Origin: Methylobacterium sp. Leaf117 | GTDB taxonomy: Bacteria > Pseudomonadota > Alphaproteobacteria > Rhizobiales > Beijerinckiaceae | Assembly: GCF_001422985.1 (NCBI RefSeq) | Contig: NZ_LMNL01000004.1 | Coordinates: forward strand, 3,518-67,517 | Direction of reading: 5' to 3' | Length of the DNA stretch: 64,000 bases | Part shown: positions 56,993-64,000 of the stretch, piece by piece | Position numbering within the stretch: position 1 is the stretch's first letter | Layout of the letters: every line of letters starts with the position of its first letter | Program-made: the position numbers and the translations under genes | The notes under the pieces: generated by a model | The model's database searches: none | Told to the model about the DNA's origin: nothing | What the model saw: only the letters and a program-made list of their open reading frames with translations

Positions 56993-58539
56993 ACCTCGAT
57001 GCGATGCATCGCCATGCAATCCACGAGACCGTCGACGCGGTGGTGATCGGCACCGGCGCCGGCGGTGCGCCCCTGCTGGCACGCCTCGCCCAGGCCGGCC
57101 TCTCCTGCGTCGCCCTGGAGGCCGGGCCGAACTTCGATCCGAAGGGGTTCGCCTTCGACGAGACACTGGCCGACGAGATCTATTGGACCGAGGAGCGGAT
57201 CAGCGGCGGCTCGACGCCCGAAGCCTTCGGCGGCAACAATAGTGGCACCGGCGTCGGCGGCTCGACCTTGCATTGGGGCGCCTTTACGCCCCGGGCCGAT
57301 GCCCGCGATCTGCGCCTCCACACCGAGACCGGTGAGGGCGTCGACTGGCCCTTGGACTATGCCGAGCTGCGGCCGTTCTACGAGCGTGTCGAAGCCTTCA
57401 TCGGCGTGTCCGGTCCGGCCTCCTATCCCTGGGACGAGACCCGTGCCTACCCGCTCGGCCCCGTCGCCCGCAACGCACCGGCCCAGGCCATGGCCAACGC
57501 CTGCACGGCGCTCGGGGTGCGATTCGCCGATGCCCCAGCGGCGGTCGTGTCGCGCGCCTTCCCTCAGGAGCATGGCCCGACCCGGCCCGGCTGCATCAAC
57601 TGCGGGTATTGCCACCAGGGCTGTCGCACCGGCGCCAAGACCAGCATGGACGTCACCTACCTGCCGCTCGCCGTGCATCACGGCGCCGAGATCCGGGCCG
57701 AGGCCCGGGTTCACGGCATCGAGCGGTCGAAGGACGGCCGCGTCACCGCTGTGATTTACCGCCAGGGCGGCGTCGACCGTCGCCAGCCCTGCCGCAACGT
57801 CTTCCTGTGCGCCGGCTCGGTGGAATCCGCACGCCTCCTCCTGCACCTCGACCTCTGCAACGGCAGCGGTCAGGTCGGCCGCAACTACATGGGCCACGTC
57901 GCCACCCAGGTCTGGGGCACCTTCGAGCCCGAGATGCGGATGAACAAGGGCTATCCCTCCTCGCTCATCACCGAGGATATGATCCGCCCGGCCGACGCGG
58001 ATTTCGCTGGTGGCTATCTCGTGCAAAGCCTCGGCGTGGTCCCGCTCACCTTCGCCAATTCCCTGGCGCGGGGGCGAAAGCTCTGGGGACGGGCGTTGGC
58101 CGACCAGCTCGCGCGCTACAACCACATGGCCGGCATCGGCATCAACGGCGAGACCCTGCCCTGCGACGCCAACGTGCTGACGCTCTCCGACGAGGTCGAC
58201 GCGTTGGGGATGCGCAAGGCGACGATCAGTTTCGGCTACAGCCAGAATGAAAAGCGCCTCAACGCGCACGCCACCCGATTCCTGAACCAGGTCTGGGAAG
58301 CGGCCGGCGCGACGGATCTCTGGACCCTGGAGCGCGTCGCCCACACCATCGGCACCTGCCGCATGGGCCGCGACGGCGACACCGCGGTGGTCGATCCCTA
58401 TGGCCGCAGCTTCGAGGTGCCGAACCTGTGGATCTGCGACGGCTCGACCTTCCCGAGTTCGCTCGCCGCCAACCCGGCCCTGACCATCATGGCCATGAGT
58501 CTGCGGAGCGCCGAAGCGTTCCTGGCGGACGGACGCTAG
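56989..58539 (+). CDS. GMC-family FAD oxidoreductase (gluconate 2-dehydrogenase large-subunit type)
   Basis: A 516-residue flavoprotein. The FAD motif G-T-G-A-G-G is at residues 21-26; G-G-S-T-L-H-W-G and the cysteine-containing N-C-G-Y-C-H-Q-G-C follow; the C-terminal H-T-I-G-T-C-R-M-G and N-P-A-L-T-I-M-A carry the active-site His and Asn. Family members oxidise sugars or sugar acids and pass electrons to a membrane cytochrome c. The partner small-subunit domain is in the preceding fused gene (4-bp overlap). No cytochrome subunit is seen downstream. Substrate not assigned. Confidence 0.85.
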   Translation: MNLDAMHRHAIHETVDAVVIGTGAGGAPLLARLAQAGLSCVALEAGPNFDPKGFAFDETLADEIYWTEERISGGSTPEAFGGNNSGTGVGGSTLHWGAFTPRADARDLRLHTETGEGVDWPLDYAELRPFYERVEAFIGVSGPASYPWDETRAYPLGPVARNAPAQAMANACTALGVRFADAPAAVVSRAFPQEHGPTRPGCINCGYCHQGCRTGAKTSMDVTYLPLAVHHGAEIRAEARVHGIERSKDGRVTAVIYRQGGVDRRQPCRNVFLCAGSVESARLLLHLDLCNGSGQVGRNYMGHVATQVWGTFEPEMRMNKGYPSSLITEDMIRPADADFAGGYLVQSLGVVPLTFANSLARGRKLWGRALADQLARYNHMAGIGINGETLPCDANVLTLSDEVDALGMRKATISFGYSQNEKRLNAHATRFLNQVWEAAGATDLWTLERVAHTIGTCRMGRDGDTAVVDPYGRSFEVPNLWICDGSTFPSSLAANPALTIMAMSLRSAEAFLADGR

Positions 58540-58561
58540 AGCTTTTCGTTTTCGTTTGTCG

Positions 58562-58596
58562 TGTCAGGGATAACCGGTTTCCGCTTATCCCTGACA
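58562..58596. terminator. 12-bp stem-loop between convergent genes
   Basis: TGTCAGGGATAA / TTATCCCTGACA, a perfect 12-bp stem with an 11-base loop, lies 23 bp after the GMC stop and 31 bp before the stop of the leftward HTH gene. It can end transcription in both directions; the sequence before it is unusually T-rich (TTTTCGTTTTCGTTTG). Confidence 0.75.
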
Positions 58597-58626
58597 AACT
58601 CTGGGCTGATGGACTCGGGCGGTGGC

Positions 58627-58905
58627 TCAGGCCACCGCCCGGGCCACGATGTCGGGGTAGCGTCCAATGAGCCGGACATCGGCAATGCTAAAATCCGGCG
58701 CTGTCGCCCGCGCCTGCTCCCAGTCGCGCAAGGTCCCGACAGGAACCCGAAAGCGGTTGGCGAACTCCGACTGCGACAGTCCGAGGCTGGTCCGCGTCCG
58801 ACGCATCAGGCAGGCACGCTGGCCCCGGTCCAGGGCTTCGGCCGTCGCGTCGAAGTCCTGGTCGTCGGCCGGATCAGCCGAAAGCGCAATCGGCGCGTTC
58901 TTCAC
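58627..58905 (-). CDS. XRE-type helix-turn-helix protein, antitoxin-like
   Basis: A 92-residue DNA-binding protein. The C-terminal half has the XRE/HigA-like helix-turn-helix: L-G-L-S-Q-S-E-F-A-N-R-F-R-V-P-V-G-T-L-R-D-W-E-Q, ending in A-R-A-V-A. This form is common in type II antitoxins paired with BrnT- or HigB-like toxins. No toxin gene is on either side: upstream (18 bp) is an SDR gene on the same strand, and downstream is a hairpin. It may be an orphan regulator, an antitoxin whose toxin was lost, or one that acts with a toxin elsewhere. Confidence 0.8.
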   Translation of the reverse strand: MKNAPIALSADPADDQDFDATAEALDRGQRACLMRRTRTSLGLSQSEFANRFRVPVGTLRDWEQARATAPDFSIADVRLIGRYPDIVARAVA

Positions 58906-58923
58906 TCGTGTTTCCCATTCCCC

Positions 58924-59802
58924 TCAATACATCGGGGTCCCGCCGGTGACCGGCACCAGCGCGCCCGTCATGTAGCTGCCCTCCCGCGAGGCGAGCAGCA
59001 CGTAGGCGGGGGCCAGTTCGGCCGGCTGGCCGGCCCGGCCGAGGGGCGTGTCGGCGCCGAGGGATGCGATCTGCTCGGGACTCTTTACGATGGGCTGGAT
59101 CGGGGTCCAGACAGGGCCGGGCGCGACGCAATTGACCCGGATGCCCTTGGGCGCGAGCAGGTTCGACAGGCCGATGGTCAGGCTGGCGATGGCGCCCTTG
59201 GTGGAGGCGTAGACCAGCATGGTCTTGTCGGCGATCTTGGCCTGCTGGCTCGTGGAATTCACGATGGCCGAGCCCGGCTTCATGTGCGGCACGGCGGCCT
59301 GGGCGAGGTACAGCATCGCGAACACGTTGGCGCGGAACGAGCCTTCGAGATCCTCCGGCGTCACATCGTCGAGTTCTTCGTTCACCACCTGGGCGGCAGC
59401 GTTGTTGACCAGGATGTCGAGGCCCCCGAGTTCCGCCACGGTGCACTCGACCAGCCTCCGGCAATGGGCCGCATCGCGTAAATCACCGGGCAGCAGAAGG
59501 ACGCGGCGCCCGGCTTTGCGGACCCAGTCCGCGGTATCTTCGGCGTCCGACTGCTCGACGGGCAGGTAGGAGATCGCCACGTCGGCGCCCTCGCGGGCAT
59601 ACGCGATCGCCACGGCCCGGCCGATGCCGGAGTCACCGCCGGTCACCAGGGCGACGCGGCCGGTTAGCAGGCCTTTGCCGACGTAGCTCGTTTCGCCGTG
59701 ATCGGGCGCCGGATCCATGCGCGAGCTCAGACCCGGCCGCTCCTGCTGCTGGTCGCCGGGAAAGGGCGGCCGCGGGCCGGCGTCACGGGGGTCGATGGTC
59801 AT
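58924..59802 (-). CDS. short-chain dehydrogenase/reductase
   Basis: A 292-residue SDR enzyme with a 40-residue N-terminal extension. Cofactor motif T-G-G-D-S-G-I-G, N-N-A-A, catalytic Ser (N-S-T-S) and Y-A-S-T-K are present, and the C-terminus has P-V-T-G-G. The D-P-x-P-D-H-G-E-x-S-Y-x-G-x-G-x-L motif before the Rossmann fold identifies the YhdG/YghA/GspA39-like group, often stress induced. Substrate unknown. It is followed on the strand by the HTH gene and preceded by a terminator and a small gene. Confidence 0.88.
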   Translation of the reverse strand: MTIDPRDAGPRPPFPGDQQQERPGLSSRMDPAPDHGETSYVGKGLLTGRVALVTGGDSGIGRAVAIAYAREGADVAISYLPVEQSDAEDTADWVRKAGRRVLLLPGDLRDAAHCRRLVECTVAELGGLDILVNNAAAQVVNEELDDVTPEDLEGSFRANVFAMLYLAQAAVPHMKPGSAIVNSTSQQAKIADKTMLVYASTKGAIASLTIGLSNLLAPKGIRVNCVAPGPVWTPIQPIVKSPEQIASLGADTPLGRAGQPAELAPAYVLLASREGSYMTGALVPVTGGTPMY

Positions 59803-59870
59803 CGGCTTTCGGGCCTTCCAGGGCTGTCTTGGGAGCGAGGCTTTATCGGGAGCGAGGCTGTCGCAAGGGA

Positions 59871-59898
59871 CCGGGAGCCCGCGGGGGCGGGCTCCCGG
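59871..59898. terminator. perfect 12-bp stem-loop after small gene
   Basis: CCGGGAGCCCGC / GCGGGCTCCCGG with a GGGG loop. On the minus strand it follows the stop codon of the 59905 gene by six bases, so it is probably its terminator. It also separates that gene from the SDR gene. Confidence 0.8.
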
Positions 59899-59904
59899 GA
59901 TCGG

Positions 59905-60120
59905 TCAGGCGCTCGCGTCGTCGGCTTCCAGGATCGTCTCGAGGTCGCCCGTGAGGGCATCGAGCTGGTCGGCCGTCGCCCGGATCTTGAAGGTGGTGCC
60001 GTCCTCGGCCTCGACCGCGATTTCCACGTGGTCGTCGACGCGGGCGGCTAGGGCCTGCTTGAGAATGTAGGTCGTGACGTCTGCCGTCTTGTCCGCCGTC
60101 TTATCTGCCGTCTTGGCCAT
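59905..60120 (-). CDS. small acidic protein with AKTADKTADK repeat start
   Basis: A 71-residue acidic, soluble protein. The N-terminus has a T-A-D-K repeat coded by a 12-bp tandem repeat; the rest is one compact unit (V-D-D-H-V-E-I-A-V-E-A-E-D-G-T-T-F-K-I-R-A-T). AGGAG lies before ATG 60120. No family recognised. It lies downstream of the GH15 gene on the same strand (84 bp) and ends at a clear terminator, so the two may be one transcript. Confidence 0.7.
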   Translation of the reverse strand: MAKTADKTADKTADVTTYILKQALAARVDDHVEIAVEAEDGTTFKIRATADQLDALTGDLETILEADDASA

Positions 60121-60204
60121 GCTGCCGTCTCCTGCTGTGGTCCCGGGCAACGCGGCAGAGCCTGGGGCGGATCTGCGACCAAAGCTCTCGCTCGGTCCCG
60201 AGGC

Positions 60205-62010
60205 CTACAGACCCTGTCCCGATAGGGTGGCGGCGGCCTGGATCAGGGCGAGGTGGGTCAACCCCTGCGGCAGGTTGCCGAGATAGGTTCCACTGACGGG
60301 GTCGGCCATCTCGGCATAGGTGCCGGAATTCCGATCGAGAGCCGCCACCAGGGCCTCGAAGGCGGCTTCCGCCTCCGCCTGCTCCCCGAGCAGGGCCTTG
60401 GCCTCGATCAGCCAGAACGTGCAGGCGAGGAAGCAGCCCTCTTCCGCCTCCGCGCCGGTGTAGCGGTAGTGGTAGGGACCGCGCCCCAACGCTCGGTCGA
60501 CGGCCCGGCAGGTGGCGGCGAGGCGGACGGGATTGCCGAAGCGGAATCGTACCGCAAGGGTCAGGGAGGCATCGAGCTTTTCGGTGCCCGGATGCATGAC
60601 GTAGGATTGCTGCGCCTCGGACCAGCAATGCTGATCGATCCACTCGGCGACCCGGTCGCGGGCACGCGCCCAGCGCTCCCGGCACGCCCCCGGAAGGTGT
60701 CCGCCATCGGCGAGTTCCACCGCCCGGGCGAGGGCCTGCCAGCAGCTGATCTTGGAGCCGGTGTAGTGTTCGGCATCCGGCAGTTCCCAGATGCCCGCAT
60801 CCTTGAGCTTCCAGGACTCGGCGCATTGGTCGGCGAGTTCGGCGAGCAGCGCCCCGGTGCGCAGGTCGAGCATGTTGCCGTCGGCGACGAAGCGCTCTGC
60901 GGTCTCGAAGATGTCGCCGTAGATGCCGTGCTGGTGCTGACCCGTCGCCAGGTTTCCGGTCCGCACGGGACGCGAGCCGCGATAACCCGGAAGGTCGATC
61001 TCCCGCTCGCCGGGCACGCGCCCGCCGTCGAGGGTGTAGAGCACCTGTGCCCCGTGCTCGCCGATGTGGCGCATCAGCCAGGACAGGGCGGCGTTGGCCT
61101 CGGCCTGCGCGCCCAGGCGCAGGAAGGCCTTGATGACGTAGCCGGCATCGCGGATCCAGGCGTAGCGGTAATCGTAGTTCTTGGAGCCGCCGATGCCCTC
61201 GGGCAGGGACGTCGTGGCCGCCGCCGCGATGGCGCCGGTGGGCGAGTAGAGCAGCAGCTTCAGCGCCAGGGCGCTGCGCTCGACCTGCTCGGCGTAGCGA
61301 CCCCGATAGGCGAGCCGTTCGGTCCAGTCCCGCCACTCCCCGCACGACACGTCGATGCGCCGGTCGATCTCTTCGATGGGCGCCACCACCAGGGGCTGGT
61401 CCTCGGCCGCCACGATGGCGACGACTTCGCGCTGGCCTGCGCGCACCTCCACGAAGCCCAAGATGGCGTGGTCGTTCTCCGCCTCGATCCGGATGCCGTC
61501 GCTGGTCCGGAACAGGCCCATCATGCCGGCGACGTGGAAGGCGGTGCCGTTGCTGTTGCCCGACAGGTAGGGGGCGGCCGTGTCGCCCCGGGTGCCGAAC
61601 ACCAGCGCCACCCGGAAGCGCACGCGCCCCTCCAGGCCCTCGATCCGGCGGGCCAGCTCCGCCCAGGGCAGGCGTCCGGCCGGGCCGCTGTTCAGGCTTT
61701 CGGTGAGCCGCGCGCGCCCGGTCTTCGTGGTAAAGACGGTCTCGTGGACGTTGCTGCCTTCGCGATAGCCGATCTCGGCCGTGAACGGCTCCTCCGGGGT
61801 GATCGCGAAGTAGCCGCCTTCGTCTGGGCTCAGCAGGCGGTCGAACAGCGGCGGCGAGTCGAGATTGGGGCAGCACCACCAGTCGATGGAGCCATCCGCG
61901 CCCGAGAGTGCCACCGAGCGGCCCTCACCGATGGCCGCGTAGGCTTCGAGTGGGAGGTAGCCGTCGGTGCGGGTGACGGCACCACCTTCGCGGGGAAAAG
62001 GCTTCAGCAC
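60205..62010 (-). CDS. glycoside hydrolase family 15 protein (glucoamylase/trehalase-like)
   Basis: A 601-residue enzyme of the bacterial GH15 group. The N-terminal beta-sandwich domain has E-A-Y-A-A-I-G-E-G-R-S-V-A-L-S, D-G-S-I-D-W-W-C-C-P. The (alpha/alpha)6 catalytic domain has S-K-N-Y-D-Y-R-Y-A-W-I-R-D-A and G-I-Y-G-D-I-F-E. Such enzymes hydrolyse alpha-linked glucans or trehalose. There is no signal peptide, so it acts in the cytoplasm. I chose GTG 62010 (AAGGG upstream); a longer GTG start at 62070 has no ribosome site. Possible role in stress-linked trehalose or glycogen turnover, together with the SDR. Confidence 0.85.
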   Translation of the reverse strand: MLKPFPREGGAVTRTDGYLPLEAYAAIGEGRSVALSGADGSIDWWCCPNLDSPPLFDRLLSPDEGGYFAITPEEPFTAEIGYREGSNVHETVFTTKTGRARLTESLNSGPAGRLPWAELARRIEGLEGRVRFRVALVFGTRGDTAAPYLSGNSNGTAFHVAGMMGLFRTSDGIRIEAENDHAILGFVEVRAGQREVVAIVAAEDQPLVVAPIEEIDRRIDVSCGEWRDWTERLAYRGRYAEQVERSALALKLLLYSPTGAIAAAATTSLPEGIGGSKNYDYRYAWIRDAGYVIKAFLRLGAQAEANAALSWLMRHIGEHGAQVLYTLDGGRVPGEREIDLPGYRGSRPVRTGNLATGQHQHGIYGDIFETAERFVADGNMLDLRTGALLAELADQCAESWKLKDAGIWELPDAEHYTGSKISCWQALARAVELADGGHLPGACRERWARARDRVAEWIDQHCWSEAQQSYVMHPGTEKLDASLTLAVRFRFGNPVRLAATCRAVDRALGRGPYHYRYTGAEAEEGCFLACTFWLIEAKALLGEQAEAEAAFEALVAALDRNSGTYAEMADPVSGTYLGNLPQGLTHLALIQAAATLSGQGL

Positions 62011-62256
62011 GGTACGGATACCCTTGGTGGGGAAGCGGACGGCACGGGTCGGAGGCGGGCGCGCCGCCACGGGCAGTGCGTGCGCGTCGCGAGTGTCCGA
62101 ACCAAGCCGACCGGAAGCCTCCGCGGAGACCTGGTCGAACCCGCGCCGTCATCCGCCGTTCCGGCCCGGACTTGCTGCATGTTGACACGGCAGTGCGCGT
62201 GAGAGGCCACGCCTGTGGCCCGGAGGCCGCATCGCCGTGCCCTTCCGTACGATCAG

Positions 62257-62290
62257 AATGAACGCTCATTGACCAGTGAATGAACATTCA
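62257..62290. promoter_or_regulatory. tandem TetR-type operators
   Basis: Two palindromes, AATGA-ACGC-TCATT (62257-62270) and TGAATG-AA-CATTCA (62277-62290), have centres exactly 20 bp apart, about two helical turns. They lie 31-64 bp before the small membrane gene that precedes the TetR gene at 62557. This suits autoregulation by that TetR protein. Confidence 0.65.
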
Positions 62291-62320
62291 ATACGTTGAT
62301 GGGGTCGGATGGAGGATGCG

Positions 62321-62554
62321 ATGCAGCGGACCCACGAGGATGCCTGGTCTCAGGCGCTGATGCGGCGGGCGCGGACACTCGTCGCGCCGGAGCAGCTGCT
62401 GCTCGGGGCCGTGCTGGTGCTCGGCTGGGCCGCCCTGATTGCCTGGACCGGCAACGGCTCGGTCGGCTGGCAGGCCCGTCTCTGCGCCGATGCGGATGCC
62501 TCGGTTACCGCCTGCCGGATGGTCGCGCCGTCTGCGGACGGACGGGTCTCCTGA
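62321..62554 (+). CDS. small membrane protein upstream of TetR gene
   Basis: A 77-residue protein with one hydrophobic segment (L-L-L-G-A-V-L-V-L-G-W-A-A-L-I-A-W, about residues 23-39) and two cysteines in the C-terminal part. GGAGG lies five bases before ATG 62321; another ATG at 62309 lies before that site. It ends two bases before the TetR start, so the two are in one operon. Function unknown. Confidence 0.65.
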   Translation: MQRTHEDAWSQALMRRARTLVAPEQLLLGAVLVLGWAALIAWTGNGSVGWQARLCADADASVTACRMVAPSADGRVS

Positions 62555-62556
62555 GC

Positions 62557-63207
62557 ATGGCCTCGCCGGTCGGCACCCTCATCGATGCCCGCGCCGGACA
62601 GGCCGCGCGTCGGGAACAGATCCTCGACGCCGCCTGCGCCTGCTTCGTGCGCAACGGGTTCCATCGCACCACCATGCAGGATCTCGCCCGCGAGGCCGGG
62701 ATGACGGCGGGCAATTTCTATCACTATTTTCGCTCGAAGGAGGCCCTGGTCCTCGGCTTGGTCGAGCGCGAGCGTGAGAGCGGCGCCCTCCTGGTGACGC
62801 GCCTCCAGCAGGAGGGCGACCGGCGCAGTGCCCTGTTCGGGGTACTCGGACAGTATTTCGGGTCGCTGACCCGCGAGGCGGCGGTGCTGCGCCTGGAGAT
62901 CTGGTCCGAGGGAACCCGCAATCCCGCAATCGCGGCCCTGACGGCGGAGACGGAGGCGGAGGCGCGGGCTTGGTTCGAGGAGACCTTCGCCGACCTCGCC
63001 ACCGCTTCGGACTGCGACCCGTCCGGCCTCTACGCCCTGCTGGCGCCCCAGCTGAAGGGCATCGTCCTGAGCCGCGCCATCCTGCCCGATTTCGATACGG
63101 GCATGGCCGTGGCGCAACTCCAGGCCCTGATCGAGGCAGGGCTCGCCGGCCGCGCGCCTCTCCCAGCCGGGGAGCCCCGCTCATGCCCCGCCATGGAGTC
63201 CCGCTGA
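62557..63207 (+). CDS. TetR-family regulator of efflux operon
   Basis: A 216-residue TetR-family repressor. The helix-turn-helix is at about residues 37-60 (T-M-Q-D-L-A-R-E-A-G-M-T-A-G-N-F-Y-H-Y-F), with A-A-C-A-C-F-V-R-N-G-F before it. The C-terminal domain has R-L-E-I-W-S-E-G-T-R-N, the pattern of AcrR-like regulators. It is flanked by tandem operators upstream and an RND membrane-fusion gene downstream (stop overlaps start), so it probably represses the efflux operon until an inducer binds. Confidence 0.9.
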   Translation: MASPVGTLIDARAGQAARREQILDAACACFVRNGFHRTTMQDLAREAGMTAGNFYHYFRSKEALVLGLVERERESGALLVTRLQQEGDRRSALFGVLGQYFGSLTREAAVLRLEIWSEGTRNPAIAALTAETEAEARAWFEETFADLATASDCDPSGLYALLAPQLKGIVLSRAILPDFDTGMAVAQLQALIEAGLAGRAPLPAGEPRSCPAMESR

Positions 63208-64000
63208 TGAACTTCGCCCGCCTCGGCTTCGCCCTTCTCGCCCTGGCGCTGCCGGCTTCGGCGGCCCTCGCCGGCCCTGCGCCGGCGGGGGCCGTGCAGC
63301 CGAAATCCACGCTCGTGCCGACCATCAGCGTGGTCGAGGCCCGACGGCGGGAGATCGTCGAGTCGGTGGTCGTCACCGGCACCCTGGTCCCGCGCGACGA
63401 GATCCTGGTGACGCCGGAAATCGAGGGCTACCGGGTCACCGAGGTGCTGGTGGAGGAAGGCGCGCGCGTGGCCCGGGGCCAGGTGCTGGCCCGCCTCTCG
63501 CACGACCTCATCGACCGGCAACTCGCCCAGCAGGCCGCCCTGGTGGAGAAGGCCGAGGCCGCCGTGCCCCAGGCCCAGAGCAGCATCGAACAGGCGGAGG
63601 CCGCCGAGACCGAGGCACGCCTTGCCTTCGAGCGGGCGCAACAGCTCCTGAGGACCGGCAACGCCACCGCCGCCGTGATGGAAGGACGCACTGCGACCCT
63701 GCGCCAAGCCGAGGGCAAGCGCGCCTTCGCCCGCAACGGCCTGCGCATCGCACGGGCCGACCTCGCCCAGGCCCGCGCCGTTCTCGACGAACTGAACCTG
63801 CGTCTGGCCCGCACCGAGATCCGCGCGCCGGAGGCCGGTATCGTCAACCGCCGCAGCGCCCGCGTCGGCCTCGCGGCTTCGGCCTCGGCCTCGGCCGAGC
63901 CCCTGTTCCGCCTGATCGCCCGGGGCGAGATCGAGCTGGAGGGCGAGGTGCTCGAGACCAAGCTGCCGCAGCTCCGCGAAAACGCCCCGGCCTGGATCGA
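63207..64000 (+). CDS. RND efflux membrane-fusion protein, partial (3' end beyond window)
   Basis: The first 264 residues of a periplasmic adaptor. A signal peptide covers about 1-22 (F-A-L-L-A-L-A-L-P-A-S-A-A-L-A). The lipoyl half V-T-P-E-I-E-G-Y-R-V-T-E-V-L-V-E-E-G-A-R-V is followed by a long coiled-coil hairpin of alternating A-Q-A and E-A-E residues, the second lipoyl half (I-R-A-P-E-A-G-I-V-N-R-R) and the start of the barrel domain. It links an inner-membrane RND pump to an outer-membrane channel. Its ATG overlaps the tetR stop (TGATG). An alternative ATG eight codons earlier (63183) also has a good ribosome site. Confidence 0.9.
   Translation, partial: MNFARLGFALLALALPASAALAGPAPAGAVQPKSTLVPTISVVEARRREIVESVVVTGTLVPRDEILVTPEIEGYRVTEVLVEEGARVARGQVLARLSHDLIDRQLAQQAALVEKAEAAVPQAQSSIEQAEAAETEARLAFERAQQLLRTGNATAAVMEGRTATLRQAEGKRAFARNGLRIARADLAQARAVLDELNLRLARTEIRAPEAGIVNRRSARVGLAASASASAEPLFRLIARGEIELEGEVLETKLPQLRENAPAWI

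Overview
The window is about 70% GC, with dense, strongly G/C-ending codons and frequent GTG starts. Together with a fused UreA-UreB urease subunit, complete purine and pyrimidine breakdown genes, dimethylsulfone (Sfn) enzymes, a DUF29 protein and a NodS-like methyltransferase, this suggests an alphaproteobacterium of the Hyphomicrobiales, most likely Methylobacterium or a close relative. That placement is an inference from gene content. I see no rRNA, tRNA, insertion sequence, prophage or CRISPR array.

Layout. 1-1055: start of a dTDP-sugar epimerase gene and an unknown gene. 1072-5516 (minus): isochorismatase-type amidohydrolase, NCS2 permease, AtzG-, AtzE- and AtzH-like proteins, a set that fits breakdown of small ureides such as triuret, carboxybiuret or oxalurate. 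6086-13350 (plus): Tsx-like outer-membrane channel, 8-oxoguanine deaminase and a four-gene BMP-type ABC importer. 13411-23329: xanthine dehydrogenase (xdhABC), a fused OHCU decarboxylase/HIU hydrolase, a second NCS2 permease and uricase, with small exported proteins between them. 24109-28793 (minus): rutABCDF uracil degradation genes and rutR. 28866-34783: allantoinase puuE, then urease ureAB-C-(DUF29)-E-F-G. Most of 1-34.8 kb is therefore a nitrogen-scavenging region: purines become urate, then allantoin and allantoate; pyrimidines pass through the Rut route; and urea is split by urease.

Two near-perfect RutR-type operators (core GACCA-NN-TGGTC) lie upstream of rutA and in the divergent region between the ureide operon and the Tsx-like gene. 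They suggest that pyrimidine sensing also controls the ureide locus. Not found in the window: allantoate-degrading enzymes, allantoate or allophanate hydrolase, ureD, rutE and rutG.

34.8-64 kb is mixed. It holds an HPP-CBS membrane protein, a molybdo-oxidoreductase/cytochrome b/methyltransferase operon, a dimethylsulfone operon (sfnG, sfnB and an acyl-CoA dehydrogenase-like gene), a stand-alone receiver protein, serine dehydratase, an exported phospholipase A2-like protein, two lytic transglycosylases, two glycosyltransferases, a beta-propeller protein, ilvE, a MarR regulator, an alpha/beta-hydrolase fused to a GMC-dehydrogenase small subunit followed by the GMC large subunit, an SDR, a GH15 glucoamylase-like enzyme, and a TetR regulator with tandem operators ahead of an RND membrane-fusion protein cut by the window end.

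Two patterns cut across the genes. First, short 12-17 bp tandem repeats occur at many places, in frame inside genes and also between genes. Second, a 193-bp intergenic element occurs twice, and its central 50 bp is inverted in one copy relative to the other.
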